The position numbers and the translations under genes are program-made. Of a stretch of 60,925 nucleotides of DNA, positions 34,301-44,625 are shown in pieces. Numbering within the stretch: position 1 is the stretch's first letter; every line of letters begins with the position of its first letter. The DNA comes from Phoronis australis. Its lineage: Eukaryota > Phoronida > Phoronidae. The notes beneath the pieces were generated by a model. The model searched no databases. It was given only the letters and a program-made list of their open reading frames with translations, and was not told the DNA's origin. The stretch is from NCBI GenBank assembly GCA_002633005.1, contig NMRA01000229.1, positions 332,698-393,622 on the forward strand, given 5' to 3'.

Positions 34301-37300
34301 CCGATTTTATGAAAGTAAAAGTCCTAAAAAATTGATTTTTGTTTTTGGCCACATAATCGGCGCGAAATACAGATTTAACAACCCTTTTAACAGAAATTAT
34401 GGATTGATTAGACGCAATCCCTCTAACTCCTCTGTTAAGAACTCAAAATGATCGCTAAACGTCAGGGAACAGATTTTTTCAACGGGTCTTAAAATTGTTC
34501 TGCCATGGTATATATCTGGTGTTGAATTTTATATTGTCCGACATTGAACTAAGGTGTTGATCACGTGGCGTTTTACCAACATACTGCTCCTGTTTTTATT
34601 ATTGCTCACTCACTAAAACGCCATTGTTATTGTAGCAAGGAGTGCAATGTTTGTAACGTTCGTTTCGAACTGCGGTCACGATATGCTTGCGTGTTCTGAT
34701 TTAGCTGCTCCTCTCGTGATTCGTTTTGTCAGCGTGAGCCAGGTCTTCCAAATCAGTCAAGACTACTGAATTCCCCATGGCGAATTCCGGCTTGAGGATG
34801 CGTTCCGTAGACCAAAAGCGTTAGCTGTGTATTGCAGCGGTGCAAAATATTCCACAAATCATGAATTCTACCCATTCAACATTCCAACGTCACCAACCAA
34901 TCGGTTGCCGTTTTGCTATACGTGGATTACGCAAGTAAGGTATCAAGCATACGGGCGAAACACACTCCTTTCACTGGCGTGATTTTCTTTTTTCTAGCAA
35001 GAAAGTTGATGCATGGAACGCAACCTAATCAGTTTCATTGCCCGTTATCCTGGCAAAATGGTAACACTCCTGGGCTACGCTCCGTAGACGCAAAAATCTT
35101 GCGAGAACCTTTTAGTGAGAAATCATTGTCTATCGAACGAATTAGCAGGGACATGTACGACATAATTTTGCTGTCTACGACTGAGAACATTTGCCTTTTG
35201 TTCTTTTTTCTTCGTTTCTTGCGACTGCGGAACGCACCCCTCGTGATTGTTTCGACTGCAACCATTGGCATTGATCTATAGACGTGAATCATACATGTAC
35301 GTTTTGTTATGGCAAGAATGCTCATTCCTAATTGAGTCAAGAACGAAACCGTAATCTGTACTTCAAATATCGAATTAGTTAATTGCACATGACTATCATG
35401 ACTATAGTACTCTTCAAAAAGAGTGCTTTAAAGAGCTGTAAATGTAGACTGAAAATTGTTGTACGTGCATTTGCTTATTTAAAATGTCTTCTCCTACAGT
35501 GTAGAATAGGATACCAGAAATTAGCGAACTCGTTGACAAACCACCCGCTGTGAAGAAAGGGGGCAGTCTTGTGGCGCTGGATATACTTAATGATAAAGGG
35601 AAGCAGAGAACCTATTACTTTTACCCCTACCGATGTGATGCGAACACCACAGCCATGTGAGTTGAGTTGAGTTGAGCCGAGTTGAATTGCGTTCAGTGTG
35701 TCGCCAGGCACTATTCGTTGAAAGGGCAATCCCCACTTAAAGTAAACACACGCTATTCACAGAGAACAACATAAAAAAAAATCTCTACATGTGAAAGTCA
35801 GACAAATTTAATTTTTCTGAGGACTGTGACACGTCACGAGAATCGACTGTTATTCTCGAGAATTCTTAATGGGTTGAACTATCTTTGAAAAAGACATTAT
35901 ATGTTGTTTCTAGAAGGTAATATGCAACTTTTACCTTGATTTTTCACGCCCATGATACCGGCAAAATTGCAGAACTTGTTGCAGCACACTCGATCAGTCT
36001 TTTAAGACTGATCGAGTGCTTAAAAGCACCCATCTATAAAAAAGTTCATGCAGGGTTCTTGTGTTATTTCACGCAATGTTATGAATGACTGTCCCCCGCA
36101 CCAGGTAGCCGACAATTTCATATTTGGCGCTCCTCTGATGAATATTTCTGACAACGTTTCTAGTCCCACTCTTTTTTTTCTTTGGGGACTTTTACGTTTA
36201 CCATCATCTACTTAGGACAATTTCGGGGGATTTGGCACGATATAAAACAACTTCCAAGAGACCAAGTTTTGAATGAACTTCAGTTAAATTTACCGTTACA
36301 TATTCTACAAGTTAGCACCACCTACACTTGTACTCCTGCACTAGTTCATATTTCGTCGTCGTCAGGTGGGCTCTGTACTTGCAGTCATTGGACCAATATT
36401 TTGCAAAATAAAATAGACATACTTCCACAAAACTCTCGGAGACTTTGCCAAATTTGGATAAATCTCTTGCTGGAAGTTTCTTCAGTTAAGTCGAAGATTT
36501 TCCCAATAAAATAGTTTCTATCGAACTTTTGTCGGAAATTGATGGGAACGAACAAGTGATCATAAAGTTACATGTAGGTTGACCCATAAGAAAAATGTTT
36601 TTTTGGCGAATGCACCCTTGCTAAACTCGGGAACCCATAGTGGCTGACCTGGGTACAGTCTTTGTTTCGTTAGGAAATTTAAGCTGCTTACACTCCAATA
36701 CCGGAAAAGCAGTCTTGTTGTTTCGTGATTGTCTTCACCCATGTGTACTATACATCGCAACGCCTGCGTTCTGTTTTGATGCTCTTGGTAATCGGCAGCA
36801 CATGCATATACCGGGCCAATTACGTGTCTGATACCAGTCAGGGGTTATTCAACGTAATCGGAGGCTGCCAAGTAACAACTGGTGCCAGATCAGGTGGGAC
36901 CTGATACCACGGCCTCCAGAGAACGAGGGGTCACTTTATGTAACTTGGGTTTGAAACACGACATACATGACACTAAAAGGCAATGAGGGAAACTGTTGGG
37001 TGGAATTTTTATTTTAAAACTACTATGAACACTGAAATGTTAAACTGCAGCTGAATATTTCTCTGTTCAGGCGTTTGCATTTTCCTGCAGCTTCTAAACC
37101 ACGATATTTGACCCAAAAAGCAGGCAAACGAGGCAGTGTACGAGGTGTAGTTTCTTGATTTTAAAACTTTTCACTTAATGACAACACTACAGTATCAAGC
37201 TGGAGCTCAGTATTTCTCTGTTCAGACGTTTGCATTTTAAGTTCAGCAGCACAATAAAACGTCTCATTCGACAGTTCGACGAAGAAGTAAGTATAAAACG

Positions 37301-40300
37301 GCTTATCGCGTTAAAGCATGAATCACCAATGGAAATCACCAATACATTCAGAACTGTACGCAATGCTCTTATTTTAGGGACAGCTTTCAATTTTTGGGAT
37401 TATGTGTTCTAAAATGATAGAAATTTGCAGAATTACGCAAGCTTCACATGCCCGGAAACGAAGTCAGTTTCTGAAAGAAAGCCCCAGTGGTGTTATTCGG
37501 AACACGGCATATTTTATACCTTTCTAGAATCCCAAGAGTAATCCTGGGCATACTTGTAGAAAGGGCGTCCTGTAAACGGAAAATATTCATCATAACTGAG
37601 TCGCAATGAGTGTTTTCCTATTACAAATTCATCGGCACCATGGTTAAAACTGTGATATGAAACATCGAAATCAGCTGGCGCCTGACTGAATAAATCCTTG
37701 CTTGTGGTGTTACTGGCTGGAGGTTTATTCTGGGAAACCCTAAAAACTTGAGAAACTGAAATTGGGTCCATAAAGCAAAATTATTTTCGATCCTTTGCGA
37801 AAAGAAATTGGATTCTAATTCCGAATCATGAAAAGACTGCATGGGGAGACCTGGGTGTTATTGCTCAAGGTCGTGGAGCATAAAGTGGCTCTCTGAATCT
37901 GTCTTACGTGTCGAGCCTTGTCTGAAGCACACTCTCTCGACGAGAAACATGTTGTGTCCTTGTTTACAATGGCAAGTGATCTACAGCAACATATATTTTG
38001 TTAAAGGAGTTGTTTGCAGCAGCTTCAATATGCTTTAATTTTGTTTATCTAGGACGATATTTTGCTGATGGACTGGTTCGAGTTAAGTTTGATAAGTTTG
38101 AAAAATAGAATGTGGTTGAGGTTTTATTGCAAGATAAAGTAATAATGCACAATATAATTGTATATTAGGTATATAAAACTATTTTTTCTAACATACCCAA
38201 GATTGGTTACAAAAAACGCCATAAACATGCTCGAAATGAAGACACCAAATGTACCATGGAGAGATGGAGTACAACTTTACCACTATAAAATACTATAAAA
38301 CGGGAGGTAGGAGGGGGAAAACGAATCGTGAAGACTGTCCAGGAACACGACTTGATCGTCTGAGAGCTGACAAGTTAATGAAATTCAGTGAACCATCCGG
38401 ATGGAACAGAGAACTATTACATAAAAGACAGCTGTTAAGAAATAGATCACAGTGACCATATGCACAGAGACAAACAGCTGTAGAACGATGGACGTAGGAA
38501 AATATTCCCGATGCATACATTTCATTGAAATAAAATTTCATTTATTTCGCAGGATATTCGCCTACTCCAAATCGACGTGTACGTCATGGAAAACGGATAC
38601 CCAAGTGACCTGGGCTTGAACAGTCGAATACTGCCGTACGAGATGCAGATTGTGTTGAATTTTCACCTGAAGAAAATGGATAGCGTCCTCGCTAACTACT
38701 TTACTGTTCTATCTGACGACTCGAAGTAGGTTTGTTGTATGTCATTGCTGCTTATACTTAGTGCATTATATATTCAAACTTCCACTCTTATAGCCATTCC
38801 GGTGAGTGCAAAAATCGTTACCGTAACACTGAAATTGTATAGAAGTATTGATATTCGTTGAGGTGTTGATAACGGATGTAAGAAGACGAGCTTTGTCTTC
38901 GGTTGGCTTCCTTGTTATAAATAAGCGGATTGGGTGGGTCGCCCGGCGATTTTTGCCAGACAAATGACAAATGGCGCGGGCATGCCGTTTCGAGTGATAT
39001 TTTTTGATCTTGAGTTAGGGTCGTCATCCATGCGACATTCTAAATCTGGTAGCTAGTTTCGTCACCTTACCGTTGTAGACAATGCCTTAATAATCCCGTC
39101 AAAGAGTGCAAGAAGATTTCCCATTTGATATTTCGTCAAGCTTTCAGTCCGTGAAAAAAGCAAAGTGTGGACATTTTCTTTTCGCATAAGCAGTGTTGTG
39201 ACATCAAAAGCTTGCGCTCAATTGCAATCGTGAAAATAAATTGAGAACTACCTCTTGGCCGAAGCTATTCGACCGTACTGTTGATGCCAGTGCTATAGTG
39301 GTAAAATTAGAGGCAGGTGGGCGCCCAGAGCCCACCTTATCACCTTGAGCACTGAAAGCAACTTACGGTGAGTAGGCGCTGCGTTCAAATGCCAAAAGGT
39401 GGTTGGCTGCGACCACGTGCGCCTACTCCCCACTACAGCACTGTTACTGGCATGGAACTTGTCTAATTCCTTGTTTCAAACGGTGTCTTCATTGGGCGTT
39501 TCCTGCTAACATTCCTTCCCACTCGACACCAAAATCACATCCATTTTGCGACCAATTTCTTAATGGTGATTAGTCTAAACTTCGATCCTTGGTAACGAAA
39601 TCAGCCTTTGCATTTGGGATGTGAATTTACCCACAGACATGTATGTTTTCCTTGTAGGCACGCGATAAATGATGGAGTTCTTAGAACACGTGGAAATAAC
39701 GGCAGCTTTCAGGACATTAAGGTCAAGACTACATACTTTACCCGTAAGTTCATATCCGCACATGAGCACAAATTGGCCCGACTGCTCATTAGCGTTGCCA
39801 GTAGTATGCAACAGGCATAGCCAAACGTGAAGTTGGTGGCGAGGGTAGAGGATCTGAAGTGAATGGCAACCAGGAGGCATTTCATAATGAGCATTGGTGG
39901 TTATATAAAAGTTGAACGGAGCTTCCACCGGGCAGGGTTTGTTTGCAACGAGGGCCATGACCACGTAGCTCCCCCCATGCGCATGAGAATCTACGAAAAA
40001 TCTGGCATGAGTTGAACATGCCTTCGGGGACATTTGTAGCAGCGTGCTCTCACCTACTGGCGCTTCAAAATATGACCATGGCTTAACTCGGGCCATAGCG
40101 CGTTAAAACTGCGCTAGCAATAGAGACACCAATCCACAAAATTTAACTCGGGCACTTACATTTGGGGAATTTCACCTACGGTGGAGCTGACGTGATTTTC
40201 AAGTGCTTTCCGAAACGTTTGTCGGCTTGCATAATTCTGTTGACATTACTGAAAAGTTGGAGACGTGCATGTATGCACCCGGGGGGGGGGGCTCGGGGGC

Positions 40301-43300
40301 TCGAACGAGCCGCCCCCATTTGGCGAGGGGTCAAAAATGTTCGCCTCGGAGAAACAAGAAGTCCGAGAAAACGAGACAAAAGTCCCCCTAAAAAGGCACG
40401 AATGCACAATTCACAGCTGCGAACGTGGTACCCCGTTTTTGATTAGTCCCCCATTTTTTTGTTATAAAAGGTCCATATTTTCAAGAATTCGAGCCCCCGT
40501 ATATTTTAGGCTGGATGTGCACATGACGTGAGTTGCTTTGCGTAGACGCAAGAAGTTAGCAAGTGTTTACGTCCATATTTTACGACAACCGTCCTGCAAT
40601 GCATGCGAAAAAACGACGTTAGCGATGCTAATTGAACAATTGGCGTAGATGAATACTAACGGCGGATTTTATTCCAAATTGTACTTACTGGAGATGGCGA
40701 CCACCAAAGTTCACTCAAGTTCCTTCAGTCTCGAGAACAATTCGCGAGGTGCTGTGGGAGTCAAAGAAACGACAAAACCTAAATTCCGTTTTGAAATCGG
40801 CAGTCCAGTCAACGAATTTGAAGTTTTCGAGTAAAAGAGATATTCCATGAAATGGACCATCGCGGTGCAGTCGTGGGCGCATTTCAACGCTCTGTGTTGC
40901 CCATGATGATTCTTGAGTAATCAAAGTTCGAAGTAAAATTTAGTGGTCGCTTGCCCTGGTTCCATCGAGGCGTCCACGGCCAGATGAATGCGGAGTGTAG
41001 CGTATCTGGTCATTTCGAGTGTGAATATTATTTGGGGGATCGTTTTACCTGTGGCAATGCACATTCTTGGAAGGGATAGGCCTACGTGACCGCTCCGTTG
41101 CATTTTGTGGCCATGTATGTTGTGAAAGTACATATCCCAATTGTAAATTTAGGTATTAATTTGAGTCATTTTATCAATAGCGTAAATGTCGCTTTTAGAA
41201 TGTAGTGAGGGAATATCCCTTGACATCGCAGATAGCTTGTGGATGTGTTTCTTTACACTGCCGTGTACTGTTTTAGCTAGCGCTAGAAGCGACCGCCCCA
41301 CCCCCCCTCCCCCACATCAATTAAGCGTGAGGTTCAGCCTTTTCTTCGTTTATAGCGGCAAGAGGAACAGCATCAATATCTGCGAGAATTGCAAAGGCAA
41401 ACTGTAAATTTTTAGAGTAAAACTTATGCCACTAATTTTAGATTGTGAAAACGGCTGTAATTACACGCCGATTCAGGGCTTAAAACGGCGTTGTAGCACT
41501 TAACGTAATCAAAATGGTTTTGCTGTCGTAATGCACAGATTCGGTTGTAACTAATTTCACATGAATTTCTAACCAATTTCTACTGGACCGCAATTTCTAT
41601 TGTAAGCTGCAACACATTTTGGCTAATCCCTATACCCTTCCAGAATCATTTTATGTCTACCCTTCAGCCTTAAAATGTTTAAAACTACCCTTTACCTTGT
41701 TTTGGTAAGTGACTACACTTTCAGCATCGCTAAAACGTCCTCTATAATACGTGTGCTCCGTGTCTCAATCGCAAATTCAATATGCTAAAAACGGGAAAAT
41801 AGAAGAAGCACGACGTACATGTACAGTGTACATGTAAGGACGCACCCAATCTGTCACAGACATGCGCGTTTCTTGTGCAAACTTGTGCAATAGTGGAGTA
41901 TCTGCGATGTAAACTGAAAAGAGCCAAGCTCTGGTCCAATACTAAGATTGTCATGCCACCACAAATGCATTCTCGCACTATTCCTTAAAATATCGTATCA
42001 CGGTAAAACGATATCTGGCGAACACAGTGGAGGAAGATTGGTGCTGTGATTGGTTGTCCCGATTTTACGTAGCATGTTTCGACCAATAAATACTCGTAAT
42101 TTACTATCAGCTACTTAACATATCGTCAGATACCGTTTTAGGGTATTCTAATTTTACAGCTGATCGGCAGATGAAGTTGTTTGTTTTTGATATGAAATTT
42201 GCACACTTGAACAGAGTCTACATGAACTGTGCTGCCTTCAAGAAGATACAGATACCAAGTGAAGAATTATGTTCCTACTTTATTTACTGGGTCCCCTGAT
42301 GTATCTTTACACGTACTGGCCATGGTACTGCATTGAGTTAGACTGAGCAAAGCATGACTGACCGAAGCAAACTAGGGAGTCGAACATTGTAATAGCTTAA
42401 TTGCAGGGAATGTTGAACCACGATGCATTCCGGATGCAAAGATTGCAGATGCACCCCAGAGAACAGTAATTGAAGTGCAAATATGTATCCAAGTCAGAGG
42501 CTTCAAATTGAAAAGCCTGTTTGATGATTATTTAGAAACATTTATGGCAAACATTTCTTGGACACTCAAGTGGTGGGCTGGAGGTGGCGATAGGAAGGTC
42601 CGGATTTTATGAATTCTTTCTCAGGCAGGAGATGCACTGCCGACTACGAAAGAGCTGGAATATCTGCCGATATAACCAGTTACCTTTGTCATCAATCATC
42701 TGAATATTTGTAAAAATCTTTCCCCCGCTAAAACTTACTTTCCAGGGCCATGTTGCACAAACGTCAAATGGTGGATACCAATAATGCCTTCGCACTACAT
42801 AACGCGTCACGATGCTATTACTGAATACTGAACTATGTATATGCTTTCTTGCAACAATAAGAATAATACAGTTTTGTGTAACCCAATACTGGTTTATTTC
42901 AGTCAGGTAGACTTATTCTCCCATAATTTACATATTTATTCTAATCTTTTCAGAAACAAAACCGTCGGCGGGAGAAATCCATGCTGCTTGTCGGGACTGG
43001 CCCACCAGTCGTCTCCTCAAGGTCAACGAACCTTCAGTCCAGTTCAACTCGTCCATGCAGAAAACGAACTTCATCTCAGAGAATGCAACTCTCCCCTTTA
43101 TGCTCGACTCAAACCCCGATGTATGTAATCTGTCCACAAACATTATCTCGATTGTAAACAAAATCTAGAAGTTGTTTAAGGTTTGAAGGCATGAGTCAAG
43201 TTTACTCTCAGCAGTCTCTTGGTAGTATAAGATATACGGGGGTTGATTAGTTCAATCGCAATGTGTGGAAATGCCACACTTTACTGATTTTTCTTTAGGT

Positions 43301-43847
43301 TTTAGGTACGAAATTTGCAAACAGTAGGATAGTTTAACGCTTGTTAAAACTTAACTAACATTAATAGTTTCGAAAACGCATTAACAGTTAGTGCTTGTCC
43401 ACAATTACTTAATAATCTTCTATGGTTTTTGATCTTCAGAAAACAAGACAATGTATCGCTGAAAGGCAAAAAGCAGCAGACGAGAAGCGCCGTAAAGAGG
43501 AAAAAGAACGGAGAAAAGACGAAGCGTCTTTTCAAATCAGACGTCATGATTGGTCGGCGGAGAAAAAGCCAGTGTTTCGTGATTACCACCAACCAGAGCC
43601 AGTTTCCAGAGTCGCCGCCAAATCACCAAAAGGTGGCGGTAATGCCTTTATGAAGGAGCAGAGTAAAATGATGCAACAGCAGCAAAAATTTATAGAAAAG
43701 CAACAAAAGCGGATGTTCAAAGACTACCAAAAGAACATGGAGGAACAGATAATGGAGAATATCGACTTCGCAATTCAGCCAAATATAGAGATTCCCGGTG
43801 TCCAGGAGTGCTTTGGCGGGGCATATATCCTTGAAGGGTGTATGTAA
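31206..43847 (+). CDS. Nine-exon gene of unknown function (5' end not identified)
   Basis: Gene span with exons 31206-31348, 32685-32994, 33911-34038, 35505-35656, 37226-37286, 38553-38725, 39658-39743, 42954-43120 and 43440-43847. All eight joins are GT-AG and keep frame in the sequence of phases 0,1,0,2,0,2,1,0, giving about 542 residues and a stop. The product is mixed in composition, without a membrane segment. The N-terminal part (WETYTFTLHENGVLV, GERFITICNDGYMRYHNKKG) looks beta-rich; the middle has TYYFYPYRCDA; the last exon is a charged coiled coil with a Q/K-rich run. I do not recognise the family; a cytoplasmic or cytoskeletal role is only a guess. Exons upstream of 31206 are expected, because it starts mid-codon. 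Confidence 0.75.
31409..31470. repeat. 62-bp hairpin repeat, third copy
   Basis: CATGGGAGGCGCACCATAGG ... AGTACTGCGCCGCCCATG; ends are a 12-bp inverted repeat with one mismatch. It is the reverse complement of 15,479-15,552. It lies 60 bases into the intron after exon a. Confidence 0.75.
32685..32994 (+). CDS. Unknown gene, exon b
   Basis: 310 bp; acceptor GTATGTTTTAG, donor AAAC|GTGAGT. Reads LKIFGRDWFDDQDLTILNLG, RQFSVCLQSPHGVRRYFCPP, a charged helical stretch LEREIAEWTNAASKSTAEKR and VSVVFCATFIKAK. Phase 0 in, phase 1 out. Confidence 0.78.
33911..34038 (+). CDS. Unknown gene, exon c
   Basis: 128 bp; acceptor TATTCTTCTTCAG, donor CGG|GTAAGT. Reads AAVTGCWGERFITICNDG, YMRYHNKKGESPYKIWHIP and STVQR. 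The previous exon's single C plus GT gives Arg. Leaves in phase 0. The open frame continues past the donor, but the donor is strong and the next exon fits. Confidence 0.78.
35505..35656 (+). CDS. Unknown gene, exon d
   Basis: 152 bp; donor AT|GTGAGT. Two AGs lie at the acceptor (CTACAG and five bases later TGTAG). Only the second keeps the frame: starting at CTACAG in phase 0 meets a stop. Reads NRIPEISELVDKPPAVKKGG, SLVALDILNDKGKQRTYYFY and PYRCDANTTA. Leaves in phase 2. Confidence 0.75.
35658..35692. repeat. GAGTT short tandem run at a splice donor
   Basis: GAGTTGAGTTGAGTTGAGCC starts within the donor of exon d (GTGAGTTGAGTT), so the 5-bp repeat begins at the splice site itself. Confidence 0.8.
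35983..36020. repeat. 38-nt near-perfect palindrome
   Basis: AGCACACTCGATCAGTCTT, then TT, then AAGACTGATCGAGTGCT. The arms pair over 17 bases with a 2-nt bulge. It lies in the intron between exons d and e and could form a strong hairpin in DNA or pre-mRNA. There is no T-run or coding context to explain it. Confidence 0.88.
37040..37245. repeat. Local duplication of a splice-acceptor region
   Basis: TATTTCTCTGTTCAGGCGTT (37,06x) and TATTTCTCTGTTCAGACGTT (37,211) share the acceptor plus the following GTTTGCATTTT, and weaker similarity reaches about 40 bases upstream. Only the second copy opens into the phase-consistent exon e; the first is a decoy acceptor. Confidence 0.72.
37226..37286 (+). 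CDS. Unknown gene, exon e (61 bp microexon-like)
   Basis: Acceptor TTTCTCTGTTCAG, donor GAAGAA|GTAAGT. One base completes Ile (AT|A), then RLHFKFSSTIKRLIRQFDEE. Phase 0 out. The short length is backed by exact phase agreement on both sides. Confidence 0.75.
38553..38725 (+). CDS. Unknown gene, exon f
   Basis: 173 bp; acceptor CATTTATTTCGCAG, donor CGAA|GTAGGT. Reads DIRLLQIDVYVMENGYPSDL, GLNSRILPYEMQIVLNFHLK and KMDSVLANYFTVLSDDS. Phase 0 in, phase 2 out. Confidence 0.8.
39286..39455. repeat. ~165-bp MITE-like inverted-repeat element
   Basis: Outer arms GCCAGTGCTATAGTGG and CCACTACAGCACTG, and inner arms GGTGAGTAGGCGC and GCGCCTACTCCCC, are inverted repeats. Located in the intron between exons f and g, 200 bases before exon g. 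Confidence 0.65.
39658..39743 (+). CDS. Unknown gene, exon g
   Basis: 86 bp; acceptor GTTTTCCTTGTAG, donor ACCC|GTAAGT. The first G completes Lys from exon f. Reads HAINDGVLRTRGNNGSFQDI then KVKTTYFT, leaving one base (C, phase 1). That base fits exon h (Gln) and equally the exon at 44485. A 173-codon minus-strand frame overlaps here but is treated as chance. Confidence 0.75.
40280..40530. other. G-run and CCCCC-flanked intronic segment
   Basis: A run of ten G at about 40,281 is followed by CTCGGGGGCTCGAACGAGC and later TTCGAGCCCCCG near 40,488, so the segment has G-rich inverted ends and may be a mobile repeat. No second copy is visible in the window. Confidence 0.4.
42954..43120 (+). CDS. 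Unknown gene, exon h
   Basis: 167 bp; acceptor CTAATCTTTTCAG, donor GAT|GTATGT. C from exon g plus AA gives Gln, then TKPSAGEIHAACRDWPTSRL, LKVNEPSVQFNSSMQKTNFI and SENATLPFMLDSNPD. Phase 0 out. Confidence 0.78.
43440..43847 (+). CDS. Unknown gene, last exon i (coiled coil, stop)
   Basis: 408 bp including TAA; acceptor TTGATCTTCAG. Begins KTRQCIAERQKAADEKRRKE (basic/acidic coiled coil). Contains VFRDYHQPEPVSRVAAKSP, then the Gln/Lys-rich helix MMQQQQKFIEKQQKRMFKDY. Ends IEIPGVQECFGGAYILEGCM and stop. AATAAA follows 140 bases later. This is the most strongly supported exon of the gene, since frame, acceptor, composition and poly(A) agree. Confidence 0.85.
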   Translation, partial: KTRQCIAERQKAADEKRRKEEKERRKDEASFQIRRHDWSAEKKPVFRDYHQPEPVSRVAAKSPKGGGNAFMKEQSKMMQQQQKFIEKQQKRMFKDYQKNMEEQIMENIDFAIQPNIEIPGVQECFGGAYILEGCM

Positions 43848-43986
43848 AATGAACAGCACAGAGCTCTTGGTTACTACATGACTGAGAGGTGAAAAGCAGT
43901 CTTTGGGATTAAGAAATAATAATGTTGTTACTTCTGTGGCATTCCAAAGAAACCGTGGAACAAGAAGTTTCCAGCAACAGCTATGG

Positions 43987-43992
43987 AATAAA
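43987..43992 (+). terminator. Poly(A) signal after exon i
   Basis: AATAAA in GGAATAAAGTAGTGTG, followed by a GT-rich stretch typical of a downstream element. About 140 bases after the stop codon. Confidence 0.6.
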
Positions 43993-44164
43993 GTAGTGTG
44001 CTTACAATAATTATGAACACGTGTACATGCAGATATATTTGTTCACGGAAATAACCTATTCATCTGTATAGCAATTTTTTTTCTCCAATAGAGTGCTGAT
44101 CAGAAAGAAAATAATGAAACTTAAACTAGGAAAAATATACAATGAAACGCTTAACAACCCAGTA

Positions 44165-44325
44165 AACATGAGAGTATTGGCCCAGTACTGGATTTCTGTT
44201 GCTTGATAACGCTTGTACCGTATACCGGTTTACGTTTCTGGGCCACGAATGGCCCAGTACCGTCCCCACGACACTAACCCAGTGAACTTTCCCTTAGCGG
44301 CTCGCCGGTATTGGACCGGTAAACA
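44165..44325. repeat. GGCCCAGTA-motif repeat cluster 1
   Basis: Contains ATTGGCCCAGTACTGG, TGGGCCACGAATGGCCCAGTA and GGTATTGGACCGG. Related motifs in denser form occur at 47,858-48,120, so the two clusters bracket the exons at 44,485 and 47,586. Confidence 0.6.
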
Positions 44326-44484
44326 CAGACTTGAACACAAGCGGGCAGTTAGAGGCTTGCCCACAGGAAGGCTAAAACTTTTGACTTTTTTAAAAAAATC
44401 AGATGGGTGACAATAAAACTTTTCAACTTTCATAAAAAATTAATTGCCAGCAGCTGTATTACAGTGTAATTTTATTTTTTAAAG

Positions 44485-44625
44485 AAAACTTTCCACCAGA
44501 TGACCTTCATGAAAAAAACCGCTATTTTGAAATTTCCGTTGAAGAACACTTGAGTTGTTTAGAGTTTGAAACCAACGTGTGTAACAGAATAGTGAAGGAT
44601 TTTCACAGTGAACTTCAGATTTCAG
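44485..44625 (+). CDS. Downstream exon j (alternative 3' part or separate gene)
   Basis: 141 bp; acceptor TTTTATTTTTTAAAG, donor TTTCAG|GTAAGT. Reads NFPPDDLHEKNRYFEISVEE, HLSCLEFETNVCNRIVKDFH and SELQIS. It enters needing one preceding base, which exon g supplies (C gives Gln); a GGCG|GTAATG donor inside exon i would supply G (Glu). Joining after exon h would break the frame. Leaves in phase 1. Confidence 0.68.

Noticed and set aside
39575-40096. 173-codon open frame on the minus strand, the longest in the window
   Set aside because: It lies antisense to exon g, has no recognised domain and no splice support, while the plus-strand exon fits phases on both sides.
40649-40834. Possible extra exon (MATTKVHSSSFSLENNSRG...) between exons g and h
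   Set aside because: No acceptor keeps phase 1 into this frame without a stop, and exon g joins exon h directly in frame.
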